Source: Haloarcula rubra
GTDB taxonomy: Archaea > Halobacteriota > Halobacteria > Halobacteriales > Haloarculaceae
NCBI RefSeq assembly: GCF_019599465.1
Contig: NZ_RKLR01000001.1
Location: 124,001 to 188,000, forward strand
Direction: 5' to 3'
DNA length: 64,000 bases
The notes under the pieces were generated by a model. That model saw nothing but the letters and a program-made list of their open reading frames with translations, was not told the DNA's origin and did not search any database. The position numbers and the translations under genes are program-made. Below are positions 8,263-16,975 of this stretch, one piece after another (within the stretch, counting starts at the first letter, position 1; the number at the start of each line of letters is the position of its first letter).

Positions 8263-9303
8263 TCAGCGGTCGCCGAGGAGGTCACCCAGCCGTTCGATTC
8301 GCTCGGCGGTCGGTGGGTGCGAGCGCGTCTCGAGGTGGAACTCGTCGCCACCGGACTCGTCGAATCCGTAGGGGAGGAAACAGAGCCCGCTGACCCCGTC
8401 GTAGGCGCGCCGCTTGTCCGTCGCCGGGGTCGGCGCCGCGTCGGCGTCGAGTGTCTGGAGTGCGCCGACCAGTGCCGACGGCTTCCCGGTGAGTTTCGCG
8501 GCGCTCCGGTCGGCGGTGTACTCCCGCGCACGCGAGAGCGACCGCGCGAGCACGACGACGGGTGCCGTGAACACGCCGAGCAGGATACCCCCGACGACGA
8601 CGGTCAGGCCGAACACGACCAGAAACCCGGCCGTGAAGGCGACGGACCCGAAGGGGGCGGAGAGGAAGCGTGCGCTGAGGACGTAGGCGACGCCGACCCC
8701 GACCACACCGGCGAGGAGTCGGCTCCCGCGTGCGCCCGGGAGCGAGTCGTCGAGCGGGCCGTACTCGCCGTTGGTGAGCGCCGGCAGGAAGTTCGCCAGC
8801 GTCATCACCGTCGCGTCGCGGTTCGAGACGTGCATCAGCTCGTGGGCGAGGACGGCGTCGAGTTCGTCGCCGTCGAGGGTCGCGAGTAGCCCCTCGCTGA
8901 CGACGACGGTCGCACTCCCGAACGTCCCGACGGCGAAACTGTTCGGGACCGGACTGTCGGCCACCGCGAGCGTCGGCATCGCCACGTCCGCCTGCTGGCT
9001 GAGTCGCTGGACTCGGTCGTAGAGGTCGGGGAACTCGTCGCGTGTGACCTCGCGTGCGTCGGCGTCCGAGAGGGTCTGTGCGCGGGTGTAGCGCAACTGC
9101 GCCCAGACGAACGCGACGAGGGCGGGCACGACGACGGCGACCCACCACGCGACGCCGGCGCCGACCGGGAGTGCCGCCGCGACGGCGTCACGGGCCGGCG
9201 AGAGCCACGGGGTCAGGAGGTACGCGGCCGTCGCGACGACGGCGACGTCGACGGCGAGTAACAGGGAGAGGGTCAGGAGGATACGGCGGGTGAGTCTCCG
9301 CAT
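8263..9303 (-). CDS. htpX: M48 family zinc metalloprotease (HtpX-like)
   Basis: A 346-aa integral membrane protease for quality control of damaged membrane proteins. Two N-terminal hydrophobic segments (about 8-30 and 40-65) precede the catalytic domain with the zinc motif HELMH ('VLAHELMHVSNRD'), then two further membrane segments (about 180-230), and the third ligand region 'SRAREYTADRSAAKLTG', where the second Glu of REYTAD is the expected zinc ligand. A 'PPTAERIERL' tail is typical of HtpX. The stop lies one base past the convergent flavoprotein gene, so both transcripts end in the same place. Confidence 0.93.
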   Translation of the reverse strand: MRRLTRRILLTLSLLLAVDVAVVATAAYLLTPWLSPARDAVAAALPVGAGVAWWVAVVVPALVAFVWAQLRYTRAQTLSDADAREVTRDEFPDLYDRVQRLSQQADVAMPTLAVADSPVPNSFAVGTFGSATVVVSEGLLATLDGDELDAVLAHELMHVSNRDATVMTLANFLPALTNGEYGPLDDSLPGARGSRLLAGVVGVGVAYVLSARFLSAPFGSVAFTAGFLVVFGLTVVVGGILLGVFTAPVVVLARSLSRAREYTADRSAAKLTGKPSALVGALQTLDADAAPTPATDKRRAYDGVSGLCFLPYGFDESGGDEFHLETRSHPPTAERIERLGDLLGDR

Positions 9304-9378
9304 AGGGCGTATCTGAACTTACTGTCAACACGCCAAAATCCTTCTGGTGGCTCAAGAATGCGTCTGACCAAGGACAAT

Positions 9379-9386
9379 ACTTTAGA
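9379..9386 (+). promoter_or_regulatory. TATA-like box of the DUF4129 operon
   Basis: ACTTTAGA is centred 28 bp upstream of the GTG at 9411. This supports a leaderless transcript that starts at that GTG and argues against the TTG at 9387, which overlaps the box. Confidence 0.55.
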
Positions 9387-9410
9387 TTGGTTGGCAAGAA
9401 ATCAAAGGTA

Positions 9411-10412
9411 GTGCCTTCCAGCCCCATCCGCGCCGCTCTGGCCCTCCTCTGTGCAGGTGCCGTCATCTACGCGACGGCGCTGTTCCCCGCTGCGCTGGAC
9501 GTAGAACTCCGGCAACAGGCACCCGTCGAGGGGACGGCACCGACGCCGACCCCGACGCCCGACACGCCGACCCCGACACCAACGTCCTCGCCCACGCCCA
9601 CGGCGACACCGACCGCGGCACCGCCACCCGAGGCGGACGGTGGCGGCGGCCTGCCGGACCTCTCCTTCCTCCCGACGTTGCTCGCGTTGCTCGGCCTGAC
9701 AGCCGTGGGCTACGTCGGCGTGGTGCTGGTCCGGTCCAGCGACGGCTACGGAGAGGCAGACATCAGGCTCCCTTGGGTGGGACGTATCCCACTCCCGTTC
9801 GCTGGCGTCGTCCAGCGGATTCCGCAGGTCACGGCCACCGTCCTGCTCGCCGGTGGGGGCGGCCTCGCCCGAGTCGCGGCGGGCGTCGGCACGGTGGTCC
9901 GGGGCGTCGGGCACGGCGTCGCGGCCGGTCTGGGCCCCGTCGGCAGGATACTCGGACGGTCGGTCACCGCCCTCCCGGGTGCGCTCGCCATCCTCGCGAC
10001 GGCACCGGTGCGGTCGCTGGCCGGGCTGGCCGGTGGTGGCCTGTTCGCGTCGCTCCGCGACGGCTTCGAGCGCCCCGGCTTCGTGGAACCGGACGACCCG
10101 ACGACAGAGGACGCTCGGACCGCCGCGTCGGTCCCGGTAGGTAGCGACGCCGGCGAAGACTCGAGTCCGCTTACGATACGCGAGGCTTGGGAGCGATTGA
10201 CCGACGCCGTCCCGGTCGACAATCCGACCGCCACGACGCCCGGCGAGTACGCACGCGAGGCGATAGCCGCCGGCCTCCCCGCGGGACCGGTCTGGCGACT
10301 GACCGAGGTGTTCCGGGCCGTCACCTACGGCGGCGAGTCGCCGTCGACCGGTCGGGCGGAGGCCGCCCGTGACGCACTCCGCGACGTCTTCGGCGGAGGT
10401 GACGAGTCGTGA
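9411..10412 (+). CDS. DUF4129 domain-containing membrane protein
   Basis: A 333-aa protein with an N-terminal signal-anchor ('IRAALALLCAGAVIYATAL'), a Pro/Thr repeat linker (TPTPTPDTPTPTPT, about residues 45-75), a second membrane helix (about 85-110), a glycine-rich middle, and a C-terminal DUF4129 domain ('IREAWERLTDAVPVDN..ATTPGEYAREAI..GLP', about 245-325). DUF4129 is often found beside transglutaminase-like, DUF58 and MoxR genes. First gene of a four-gene operon with four-base overlaps. A role in assembling or remodelling the cell envelope is an inference from that association only. Confidence 0.85.
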   Translation: MPSSPIRAALALLCAGAVIYATALFPAALDVELRQQAPVEGTAPTPTPTPDTPTPTPTSSPTPTATPTAAPPPEADGGGGLPDLSFLPTLLALLGLTAVGYVGVVLVRSSDGYGEADIRLPWVGRIPLPFAGVVQRIPQVTATVLLAGGGGLARVAAGVGTVVRGVGHGVAAGLGPVGRILGRSVTALPGALAILATAPVRSLAGLAGGGLFASLRDGFERPGFVEPDDPTTEDARTAASVPVGSDAGEDSSPLTIREAWERLTDAVPVDNPTATTPGEYAREAIAAGLPAGPVWRLTEVFRAVTYGGESPSTGRAEAARDALRDVFGGGDES

Positions 10413-11176
10413 GCGAGACGGTGACCACGGACGAGCGCACCACCGACGAGGTGACGGTCCCGACCCGGGACACCGCGACGGACCCGGACGAAACCGTCAC
10501 CGCGACGCGGTCGGCACGGGCGAGAGTCGACGGCACGGTCGACCGGGACGACACCGGCGGCTGGTGGCGGCTGTTCGCCGCCGTCGGACTCGTGTCGCTC
10601 CTCGCCGCCGTCGTCGTCGCGACGGTCCCCGGACTCGTCGGCTCGCTGGTCGGTGCCGGGACGACGGCGACGCTCCGTGCCGCCATCCCGGCGACGGCCG
10701 GCCTCGTCACACTGCTCGGCCTCTACGGCGTCGTCACACGGTCCCACGCCGCGGACAGCGACGACCCCGCCCCCGTGGAACTCCCGACGGCTACCCCCGA
10801 GTCGATGCAGGGGCCTACCCAGACCGTCGTGGGCGACGACGTCGACGACCTGCTCGACCGCATCGACGGTCGCGTCGACCCCTACGACGGACTCGAAGCG
10901 AGTTACGCGGCCGACGTGCGCCGGCGACTCCGCGAGACGGTCGAACGGACGCTCGTCCGCCGTACGGGACTAGACGCCGAGGAGGCCCAGGACGCGGTCG
11001 AGGCGGGGACGTGGACCGACGACCCTCGCGCCGCGTCGTTCCTCGGCGGCGACGGCGTCCCGGACCCGCCGCTCGGGCGACAGGTCCGCGACTGGGCCAG
11101 CGGCGAGGGGTTCGACCGCAAGGTCGACGCGACGCTGGCCGAGATTCGGCGCCTTCGGGGAGGTGACGGCGCGTGA
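10409..11176 (+). CDS. DUF7269-like membrane protein
   Basis: A 255-aa protein starting with GTG that overlaps the preceding stop (GTGA). The acidic N-terminal tail (about 1-45) is followed by two membrane helices (about 50-75 and 88-110, 'LFAAVGLVSLLAAVVVATV' and 'AAIPATAGLVTLLGLYGVV'), and then a soluble helical domain ('LLDRIDGRVDPY', 'RRRLRETVERTL', 'AEEAQDAVEAGTWTDDPRAASFLG'). That arrangement is found in the haloarchaeal DUF7269 family, which lies between DUF4129 and DUF58 genes. No biochemical function is known to me. The family number is from memory; the operon position is seen directly. Confidence 0.7.
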   Translation: MSETVTTDERTTDEVTVPTRDTATDPDETVTATRSARARVDGTVDRDDTGGWWRLFAAVGLVSLLAAVVVATVPGLVGSLVGAGTTATLRAAIPATAGLVTLLGLYGVVTRSHAADSDDPAPVELPTATPESMQGPTQTVVGDDVDDLLDRIDGRVDPYDGLEASYAADVRRRLRETVERTLVRRTGLDAEEAQDAVEAGTWTDDPRAASFLGGDGVPDPPLGRQVRDWASGEGFDRKVDATLAEIRRLRGGDGA

Positions 11177-12522
11177 GCGAGCGACGGCGGGGTCGCCGCG
11201 CCGTCGGTCTCTCGGTCGCACTCGTGACCGGCGCCGCCGGCCTCGCGACCGGGAACGCGGCCATCTTCGTCGCCTCGACGGTCGGCCTCGTGTACGCCGC
11301 CTACGAGAGCGCGACGCGACACCCCGAACCCGAACTGACCGTCGAGCGGACGCTCGAACCGGCCGCGCCGCTCCCGGGCGACGAGGTGTCGGTGACCGTG
11401 ACGGTCCGCAACGAGGGACGCAGGCACCTCCCGGACGTGCGCGTCGTCGACGGCGTCCCCGACCGCCTCCGTGTCGTCGACGGGTCGCCACGGTTCGGGA
11501 CGACGCTCGACGTCGACGACAGCGCCGCCTTCGGCTACAGCGTCAGGGCGCGACGCGGCGAACACCCGTTCGGCGAGACGACCGTCGTCTGCCGTGACCT
11601 CGCCGGGACCACGGAGTCCCGTGCGTCGGTGACCGTCGAGACGACCATCGACTGCGGCGCGGACGTGGAGTCGCTCCCGCTCTCGGCACGCGAACTCACC
11701 CAGACCGGACGCGTCCAGACGCAGGCGGGCGGCGACGGCGTCTCGTTCTACGGCATCCGCGAGTACCAGTCGACGGACCCGATGCGACGCATCGACTGGA
11801 ACCGCTTCGCCCGGACGAGCGAACTGTCGACCGTCGAGTACCGGGAGACGGCCGCGGCGAGCGTCGTCCTGTTGGTCGACACGCGGCACCCTGTCGCGGC
11901 GCGGCCACGCGACCCCGACGCGGTCCAGTTCTGTACGTACGCCGCCGAGCGACTGGCCGAGACGTTACTGGCCGAGAACGACCGGGTCGGTGCCGCCACC
12001 TTCGACGACTGTGCGTACCTCCGCCCCGCGGCCGACAGGAACCAGTACCGCCGCCTGCGGGCGTTCCTCGCCGCCGTGACGGGCGGCGACGGCGTGACAG
12101 CCGACGGACAGCGGGACGACGGCGAGGTCGGCCGCCTGTTCCCGCCCGGCGCCGAACTGCGAGCGAACCGCCCCTCCCCGACGGGGTCGGCACCGGACCG
12201 CCACGGACCGGTCGCGGACGGCGGCGACGCCGTCGAGACGCTCGACCGTCGCCTCCCCGACGAGGCACAGGTCGTGTTCTGTAGCCCGCTACTGGACGAC
12301 CGGGCGGCCGACGCGGCCAGACGTCTCGCCGCGTACGGCCAGGCGGTGACCGTCGTCAGCCCGGACGTGACGGCGTCGGAGACGGCCGGCGGCACCCTCG
12401 CGGGGTTCGACCGGGACGAACGCATCGACGGCCTCCGCGGGACGGTCCGCGTGGCCGACTGGACGCTGACGGACCCGCTCGCGAAGACGCTCGCGCGGGC
12501 CACGGAACGGTGGTCGGCGTGA
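11173..12522 (+). CDS. DUF58 domain-containing protein
   Basis: A 449-aa protein that begins at a GTG overlapping the previous stop. Two N-terminal hydrophobic segments (about 10-45) are followed by a beta-sandwich region resembling a repeat-of-CARDB/DUF11-like fold ('VSVTVTVRNEGRRHLPDV'), then the DUF58 core 'GVSFYGIREYQSTDPMRRIDWNRFARTSELSTVEY' region (about 192-225, described here by its key residues Y-G-IREY, D-MRRIDW and R), and a von Willebrand-like part ('VVLLVDTRH'). DUF58 proteins usually accompany MoxR-family AAA ATPases, thought to be chaperones for metal or complex insertion. No MoxR gene is in this window. Confidence 0.9.
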   Translation: MSERRRGRRAVGLSVALVTGAAGLATGNAAIFVASTVGLVYAAYESATRHPEPELTVERTLEPAAPLPGDEVSVTVTVRNEGRRHLPDVRVVDGVPDRLRVVDGSPRFGTTLDVDDSAAFGYSVRARRGEHPFGETTVVCRDLAGTTESRASVTVETTIDCGADVESLPLSARELTQTGRVQTQAGGDGVSFYGIREYQSTDPMRRIDWNRFARTSELSTVEYRETAAASVVLLVDTRHPVAARPRDPDAVQFCTYAAERLAETLLAENDRVGAATFDDCAYLRPAADRNQYRRLRAFLAAVTGGDGVTADGQRDDGEVGRLFPPGAELRANRPSPTGSAPDRHGPVADGGDAVETLDRRLPDEAQVVFCSPLLDDRAADAARRLAAYGQAVTVVSPDVTASETAGGTLAGFDRDERIDGLRGTVRVADWTLTDPLAKTLARATERWSA

Positions 12523-14021
12523 CGGGTCTCGACGCCCGCCCGGTCGAGTCGACGGCGGCGCTTGCGGGGACGCTAGCCGTCGTCGTCGCACTGGCCGTCG
12601 GCCTCGGAGTCGGGTCCCCGCTGCCCGTCGCGACGAGCGTCGTCGGGGGACTAGCAGTCGCCGGCGGCGCGTGGGCACTGGACCGGGAGACGAACGCACG
12701 AACCGCGGCCGGGAGCGTCGCACTCCTCGCGGGGTCGCTCTGTCTCGGCCTCGCGCTGTACCTCGGGCGCGGGAGCTACGCCCTCCCCGTGTACGCCGGC
12801 ATCGGCGTCGCGGTCGCGCTGGTCGCCGTCGACGCCACGACCGGGCTGGTCGAGAGCGAGTCGCTCGGGACGGCGTTGCGCGAGAACGGGAACGCGCTAC
12901 TCGTCGGTATCGTCATCGCTGTCCTGCTGAACCTGAACGCCCAGTTCGGTGTGGCGACCGCGTTCTTCGGGGCGCTACTGGCCGCCGCGGTTGCCACCCC
13001 GCTGGGCGCGTTCGTGACGCTCCAGCTAGCGGTCCTCGGCGTCCTCGGCCTGCTTTCGCGTGCCGTCCCGGTACTGACCGACTGGGTCCCGGAGACGGGT
13101 TCCGACGGTCCGCTCGCGACGCTCGACGACGTGGCCGTCTCGCCGCGAGCGCTCCCGAGGGCGGTCTGGGGCGTCGTGGGCCTCGAAGTGCTCGTCGCGC
13201 TGAGTCCCGTCGGCCGGTCGCTGTTCGCCCTGTTGCTCGACAGCGTCCCCGTCGTGGGGCCGCTGCTCGAACTGGCGCTCGGGTGGCCGCTCCACGTCCT
13301 CGTCGGACTCGTCGGCGCGGCGCTGTCTGCCGTCCTCCTCGCCGACGCCGCGCAGGTCTGGGTGGTCGACTGGCTCGGTGACGACCCCGCGCGGACCCTC
13401 GCTCTGCAGGCCGGCGGTCTGGTGGCCGTCGCTGCCACCCTCGTCGGCACCGCCGTCGCGTCGGCGCTGGGGGTCACGCCCCTGTCGGTAGGCACGGCCG
13501 GCGTGGCGCCGCTCGTCGGTCCGGCGGGCGTCGTGCTCGGCGGGGCCGTCTCGCTGCTGTTGCTCGTCGGTATCGCCCTCCAGATACCGTCCGTGCTCTC
13601 GGCCTACGGGCTCCTCCCGTCGTCGACGGCCGGGTTCGCGGCCGGGAGCGCTCTCCTGTTCGTGACGACGCTCGCCGCCGCGGAGATGGGGCTGGCCACG
13701 CCGCTGGTCGTCCTCGGCGTCGCCGGCGCGATACTCGTCTGGGACACCGGCGCTCACGCCCGCAACATCGGCGACCACCTCGGCCGGGCCGCCGACTCGA
13801 CGGACAGCCAGTTCGTCCACGTCACGGGGAGCGCGCTAGTACTGGCCGGCGGCGTCGGGCTGGCCCTCGCCGCACGCTACCTCCTCGTCCCGGTGCTCGC
13901 GCCGCCTGCCGACCCGACCGCCGCTGGCAGGTCGGCTGTCGCGCTCGGCCTCGTCGTCGTCGCCGTCATCGCGTTCGGCGTCGCCATCACGCTCCGAGAC
14001 GGCCGTCCGGCCGGCGAGTGA
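12510..14021 (+). CDS. DUF7519-like polytopic membrane protein
   Basis: A 503-aa very hydrophobic protein with about 12-13 predicted transmembrane helices and few polar loops. It begins at GTG 12510 (or GTG 12519) inside the end of the DUF58 gene, a 13-base overlap. It is the last member of the DUF4129-DUF7269-DUF58 operon, and the haloarchaeal family DUF7519 occupies this place in related gene sets (from memory). No transporter signature is obvious. It may be the membrane scaffold of a MoxR/DUF58-type system. Confidence 0.7.
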   Translation: MVGVTGLDARPVESTAALAGTLAVVVALAVGLGVGSPLPVATSVVGGLAVAGGAWALDRETNARTAAGSVALLAGSLCLGLALYLGRGSYALPVYAGIGVAVALVAVDATTGLVESESLGTALRENGNALLVGIVIAVLLNLNAQFGVATAFFGALLAAAVATPLGAFVTLQLAVLGVLGLLSRAVPVLTDWVPETGSDGPLATLDDVAVSPRALPRAVWGVVGLEVLVALSPVGRSLFALLLDSVPVVGPLLELALGWPLHVLVGLVGAALSAVLLADAAQVWVVDWLGDDPARTLALQAGGLVAVAATLVGTAVASALGVTPLSVGTAGVAPLVGPAGVVLGGAVSLLLLVGIALQIPSVLSAYGLLPSSTAGFAAGSALLFVTTLAAAEMGLATPLVVLGVAGAILVWDTGAHARNIGDHLGRAADSTDSQFVHVTGSALVLAGGVGLALAARYLLVPVLAPPADPTAAGRSAVALGLVVVAVIAFGVAITLRDGRPAGE

Positions 14022-14043
14022 TACCGGACCCGAGGACAGACAC

Positions 14044-14049
14044 TTTTAG
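14044..14049 (+). promoter_or_regulatory. TATA-like box of coaBC
   Basis: TTTTAG, centred about 27 bp before the ATG at 14073, implies a leaderless coaBC transcript separate from the preceding operon. Confidence 0.5.
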
Positions 14050-14072
14050 GCCGTCACGGCGAAGGGCGAGGC

Positions 14073-15251
14073 ATGTTGCAGGGAGTCAACGTCGTGTTGG
14101 GGGTCTCAGGCTCCATCGCCGCGGTCAAGACGGTGGAACTGGCCCACGAGTTGCGTCGACAGGGGGCGTCGGTCCGAGCGGTGATGACCGACGCGGCGAC
14201 GGGTATCGTCCACCCGTGGGCCGTCGAGTTCGCGACCGAACACGACGTGGTGACGGAACTGACCGGGCGGGTCGAACACGTCGACCTCTGCGGGGTCGAC
14301 GGGTGGGGGGACGTACTGCTCCTCGCGCCGGCGACGGCTAACTCCGTCGGGAAAGTCGCGGCGGCCATCGACGACACGCCCGTGACGACCTGTGCCACGA
14401 CGGCGCTGGGCGCGGGACTGCCCGTCGTCGTCGCGCCGGCGATGCACGAACCGATGTACGACCACCCCGGCGTCCTCGACGCCATCGAGCGCGTCGAGTC
14501 GTGGGGCGTCGAGTTCGTCGACCCGCGCGTAGAGGAGGGGAAGGCGAAGATAGCCACGGAGGAGGCTATCGTCACCGAGGTGGCCCGCGCCGCCGGAGAC
14601 CGGCCGCTCGACGGCCGGCACGTCGTCGTCACGAGCGGGGCGACCACCGAGTCCGTCGACCCCGTACGGACGCTGTCGAACCGCGCGTCGGGTCGCACCG
14701 GGCGTGCGGTCGCACGGGCCTGTTACGTCCACGGCGCGGCCGTGACGCTCGTCCACGACAGCCCGGACGTCCCGTACGCCACCGTCGAAGCGGTCGAATC
14801 GGCCGCGGAGATGACGGCGGCCGTCGCCGACGTGGCGCCCGACGCCGACGCCCTCGTCTCCGCCGCGGCCATCTCCGACTACACCGTCGACGCCGCCGAC
14901 GAGAAGATACAGAGCGGGCAGGACGACCTGACGCTGACGCTCGAACGGACGCCGAAACTCATCGACACCGTCCGCGAGGACAACCCCGACCTCCCAATCG
15001 TCGGGTTCAAAGTCGAGTCGACGGCCGACGACGAGACGCTCGTGCGCAGAGCCCGCGACGTCCTCGAACGGGCCGGTCTCGCGTTCGTCGTCGCCAACGA
15101 CGCGAGCGTGATGGGGGCGGCCGACACCCGCGCGCTCGTCGTCCGCGCCGACGAGACGAGCGAGTACGTCGGCGACAAGCAGGGCCTCGGCACGCGAGTG
15201 GCGGCGGAACTCGCCGACGAACTCGGGGACCGGGCCTCGCCAACCGAGTGA
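14073..15251 (+). CDS. coaBC: Bifunctional phosphopantothenoylcysteine decarboxylase / phosphopantothenate-cysteine ligase
   Basis: A 392-aa Dfp-type enzyme for two consecutive steps of coenzyme A synthesis: CTP-dependent coupling of 4'-phosphopantothenate with cysteine (CoaB) and FMN-dependent decarboxylation (CoaC). The CoaC half (about 1-180) shows 'GVSGSIAAVKTVEL', 'LLLAPATANSVGKVAAAIDD' in short motifs, and the 'PVVVAPAMHEPMYDHP' active-site block with His. The CoaB half (about 190-385) has 'VVVTSGATTESVDPVRTLSNRASG', 'AAAISDYTV' and 'LTLERTPKLID'. Length is close to the family norm. It stands alone after the DUF7519 gene. Confidence 0.96.
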   Translation: MLQGVNVVLGVSGSIAAVKTVELAHELRRQGASVRAVMTDAATGIVHPWAVEFATEHDVVTELTGRVEHVDLCGVDGWGDVLLLAPATANSVGKVAAAIDDTPVTTCATTALGAGLPVVVAPAMHEPMYDHPGVLDAIERVESWGVEFVDPRVEEGKAKIATEEAIVTEVARAAGDRPLDGRHVVVTSGATTESVDPVRTLSNRASGRTGRAVARACYVHGAAVTLVHDSPDVPYATVEAVESAAEMTAAVADVAPDADALVSAAAISDYTVDAADEKIQSGQDDLTLTLERTPKLIDTVREDNPDLPIVGFKVESTADDETLVRRARDVLERAGLAFVVANDASVMGAADTRALVVRADETSEYVGDKQGLGTRVAAELADELGDRASPTE

Positions 15252-15343
15252 TTGCGAAATAGTTTTGCGTATCCCGTGGTTCGCTTTCGGTAACGACTGT
15301 AGCGTGCGTCAACCACCCAAAAACAGGATTCTCAACTACTACC

Positions 15344-16390
15344 GTGACTGCATCTGACGCCCGCCGTCTACTGGTGCCGGTCGACGACTCGGTGACCTTG
15401 CGGAACACCGTCGCCTACGTCGTCGCAGAGGCCGAGACGGCGGCCACGGACGGGCCGGTCGAACTCCACTTCGTCGACGTCGCCACCACCCGGTCGGTCG
15501 ACCCGGACGCCCCGGAGGAACTCTCCGAGGCCACCGAACTACTCGAACGCGTGGAGGTGTGGGTCGAAGAGGACCTCGGCGAGGACCCGCCGACGGGTAT
15601 CAGCGTCGAGACGGCGGTGCTGGGTGCCGACCGCTACCTCTTCAGCCCCGGCGACTACGCGGAGGCGATACTCGACTACGCCGCCGACGTGGGGGCCGAC
15701 CGAATCGTCCTCGACCCGGAGTACAGCCCCGGCGGTGCGACGCCGATGTTGCGTCCGCTGCAACTCGAACTGACGCGCGACGACATCGCCGTAGAGGAGG
15801 CGCCGGTCGAGCGACGGACAGAGGCGACAGTCCTCGGCCGGGCCGCCTCGCTCCCGAAGTACCTCACCGTCTTCGGCGCGTCGTACCTGTTCTACATGCT
15901 GTTGAGCGCGTGGAAACCGCTCGACTTCCTCACCGGCTTCTTCACCGCGACGCTCGTGGCGGTGCTGTTGGCTCCCGTCGCGTTCAGTCAGCAACCCTCC
16001 GTCTTCCGCGTCGGGAAGCAACTCGCTCGGATGGCGGTGTTCGTGCCGTACCTGCTGAAGGAGATCGCCGTCGCCAACCTCCAAATCGCGTACGTCGTCC
16101 TCCATCCGAGTCTTCCCATCGACCCGAAAATCGTCGAACTGCGAGCGGCGGTCTGGGGCGACGCCCCGGTGACGACGCTCGCGAACAGCATCACGCTCAC
16201 GCCGGGCACGCTCACGGTGGATGTCACCGACCGCGCGTTCGACATCCACTCGCTGACCGCCGGGTCCCGCGAGGACCTGTTCGCGGGCGGCCTCGAACGG
16301 GCGGTCAGGTTCGTCTTCTACGGCCGAGAGGCGGCAGCCATCGCGTCGCCCCGTGAACGCGGGGACGACGGGGAGGGGCAGGATGGTTGA
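15344..16390 (+). CDS. mnhE: Cation/proton antiporter subunit E with N-terminal USP-like domain
   Basis: A 348-aa first gene of the Mrp-type operon; GTG start at 15344. Residues 1 to about 150 look like a universal-stress-protein domain ('LLVPVDDSVTLRNTVAYVV', 'GADRIVLDPEYSPGG'), normally a nucleotide-binding fold. Residues about 165-330 are the MnhE/MrpE domain ('LYMLLSAWKPLDFLTGF', 'PYLLKEIAVANLQIAYVVL', 'TLANSITLTPGTLTVDV'). Ordinary MrpE proteins are about 160 aa, so this is a fusion. Subunit E stabilises the antiporter assembly. The next gene starts eight bases before this stop. Confidence 0.92.
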   Translation: MTASDARRLLVPVDDSVTLRNTVAYVVAEAETAATDGPVELHFVDVATTRSVDPDAPEELSEATELLERVEVWVEEDLGEDPPTGISVETAVLGADRYLFSPGDYAEAILDYAADVGADRIVLDPEYSPGGATPMLRPLQLELTRDDIAVEEAPVERRTEATVLGRAASLPKYLTVFGASYLFYMLLSAWKPLDFLTGFFTATLVAVLLAPVAFSQQPSVFRVGKQLARMAVFVPYLLKEIAVANLQIAYVVLHPSLPIDPKIVELRAAVWGDAPVTTLANSITLTPGTLTVDVTDRAFDIHSLTAGSREDLFAGGLERAVRFVFYGREAAAIASPRERGDDGEGQDG

Positions 16391-16658
16391 GTTCGCGACG
16401 GCGCTGCTGGCCATCGCGGCCGCGTTCGTCGTCTTCGCCGTCGTGGCGCTGTACCGCGTCTTCGTCGGCCCGACCATCCACGACCGGGTCATCGCCGTCA
16501 ACGTCATGGGGACCAACACCGTCATCGCCATCGCGCTCGTCGCCGCGGCGTTCCAGGAGTCGGTGTTCCTAGACGTGGCGCTGGTCTACGCCCTGCTGAA
16601 CTTCCTGCTCTCGATAGCGTTCTCGAAGTTCAACGTCGAACACGGGGGTGTGCTATGA
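16383..16658 (+). CDS. mnhF: Cation/proton antiporter subunit F
   Basis: A 91-aa protein with three transmembrane helices, the length and topology of MrpF/MnhF. The motif 'LYRVFVGPTIHDRVIAVNVMG' region contains the conserved G-P-D-R, and 'FLDVALVYALLNFL' matches the last helix. Small structural subunit of the multisubunit Na+(K+)/H+ antiporter. Its ATG lies eight bases inside mnhE and its stop overlaps mnhG by four. Confidence 0.95.
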   Translation: MVEFATALLAIAAAFVVFAVVALYRVFVGPTIHDRVIAVNVMGTNTVIAIALVAAAFQESVFLDVALVYALLNFLLSIAFSKFNVEHGGVL

Positions 16659-16975
16659 CGCCCGTCGAGTGGGGTATCGTGGCCCTCGCCCTCGTCGGCG
16701 CCTTCTTCGGTGCCGTCGCGGCGCTGGGCATCGTCCGGTTGCCGGACGTGTACACCCGCGCACACGCGGCGTCGAAGAGCGACACGCTGGGTGCCGTCCT
16801 CACCGTCGGCGCGGCCGCGCTGGCCCTCCAGTCGGACATCTCGACGGTGAAGGCCGTCTTCCTGCTCACGTTCATGTTCCTCACCAACCCGACGGCCGCC
16901 CACGCCATCGCCCGGGCGGCACAGGACCAGGGTATCGAACCGTGGACGCTCGACGACGGGGAGGGAGAGACGTGA
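16655..16975 (+). CDS. mnhG: Cation/proton antiporter subunit G
   Basis: A 106-aa protein with three transmembrane helices. 'GIVRLPDVYTRAHAASKSDTLG' region residues (R-L-P-D-Y-R-H-A-K-T-G) are the hallmark of MrpG/MnhG/PhaG. ATGA overlaps join it to both neighbours. It is required for a complete Mrp complex; it does not itself carry ions. Confidence 0.96.
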   Translation: MTPVEWGIVALALVGAFFGAVAALGIVRLPDVYTRAHAASKSDTLGAVLTVGAAALALQSDISTVKAVFLLTFMFLTNPTAAHAIARAAQDQGIEPWTLDDGEGET

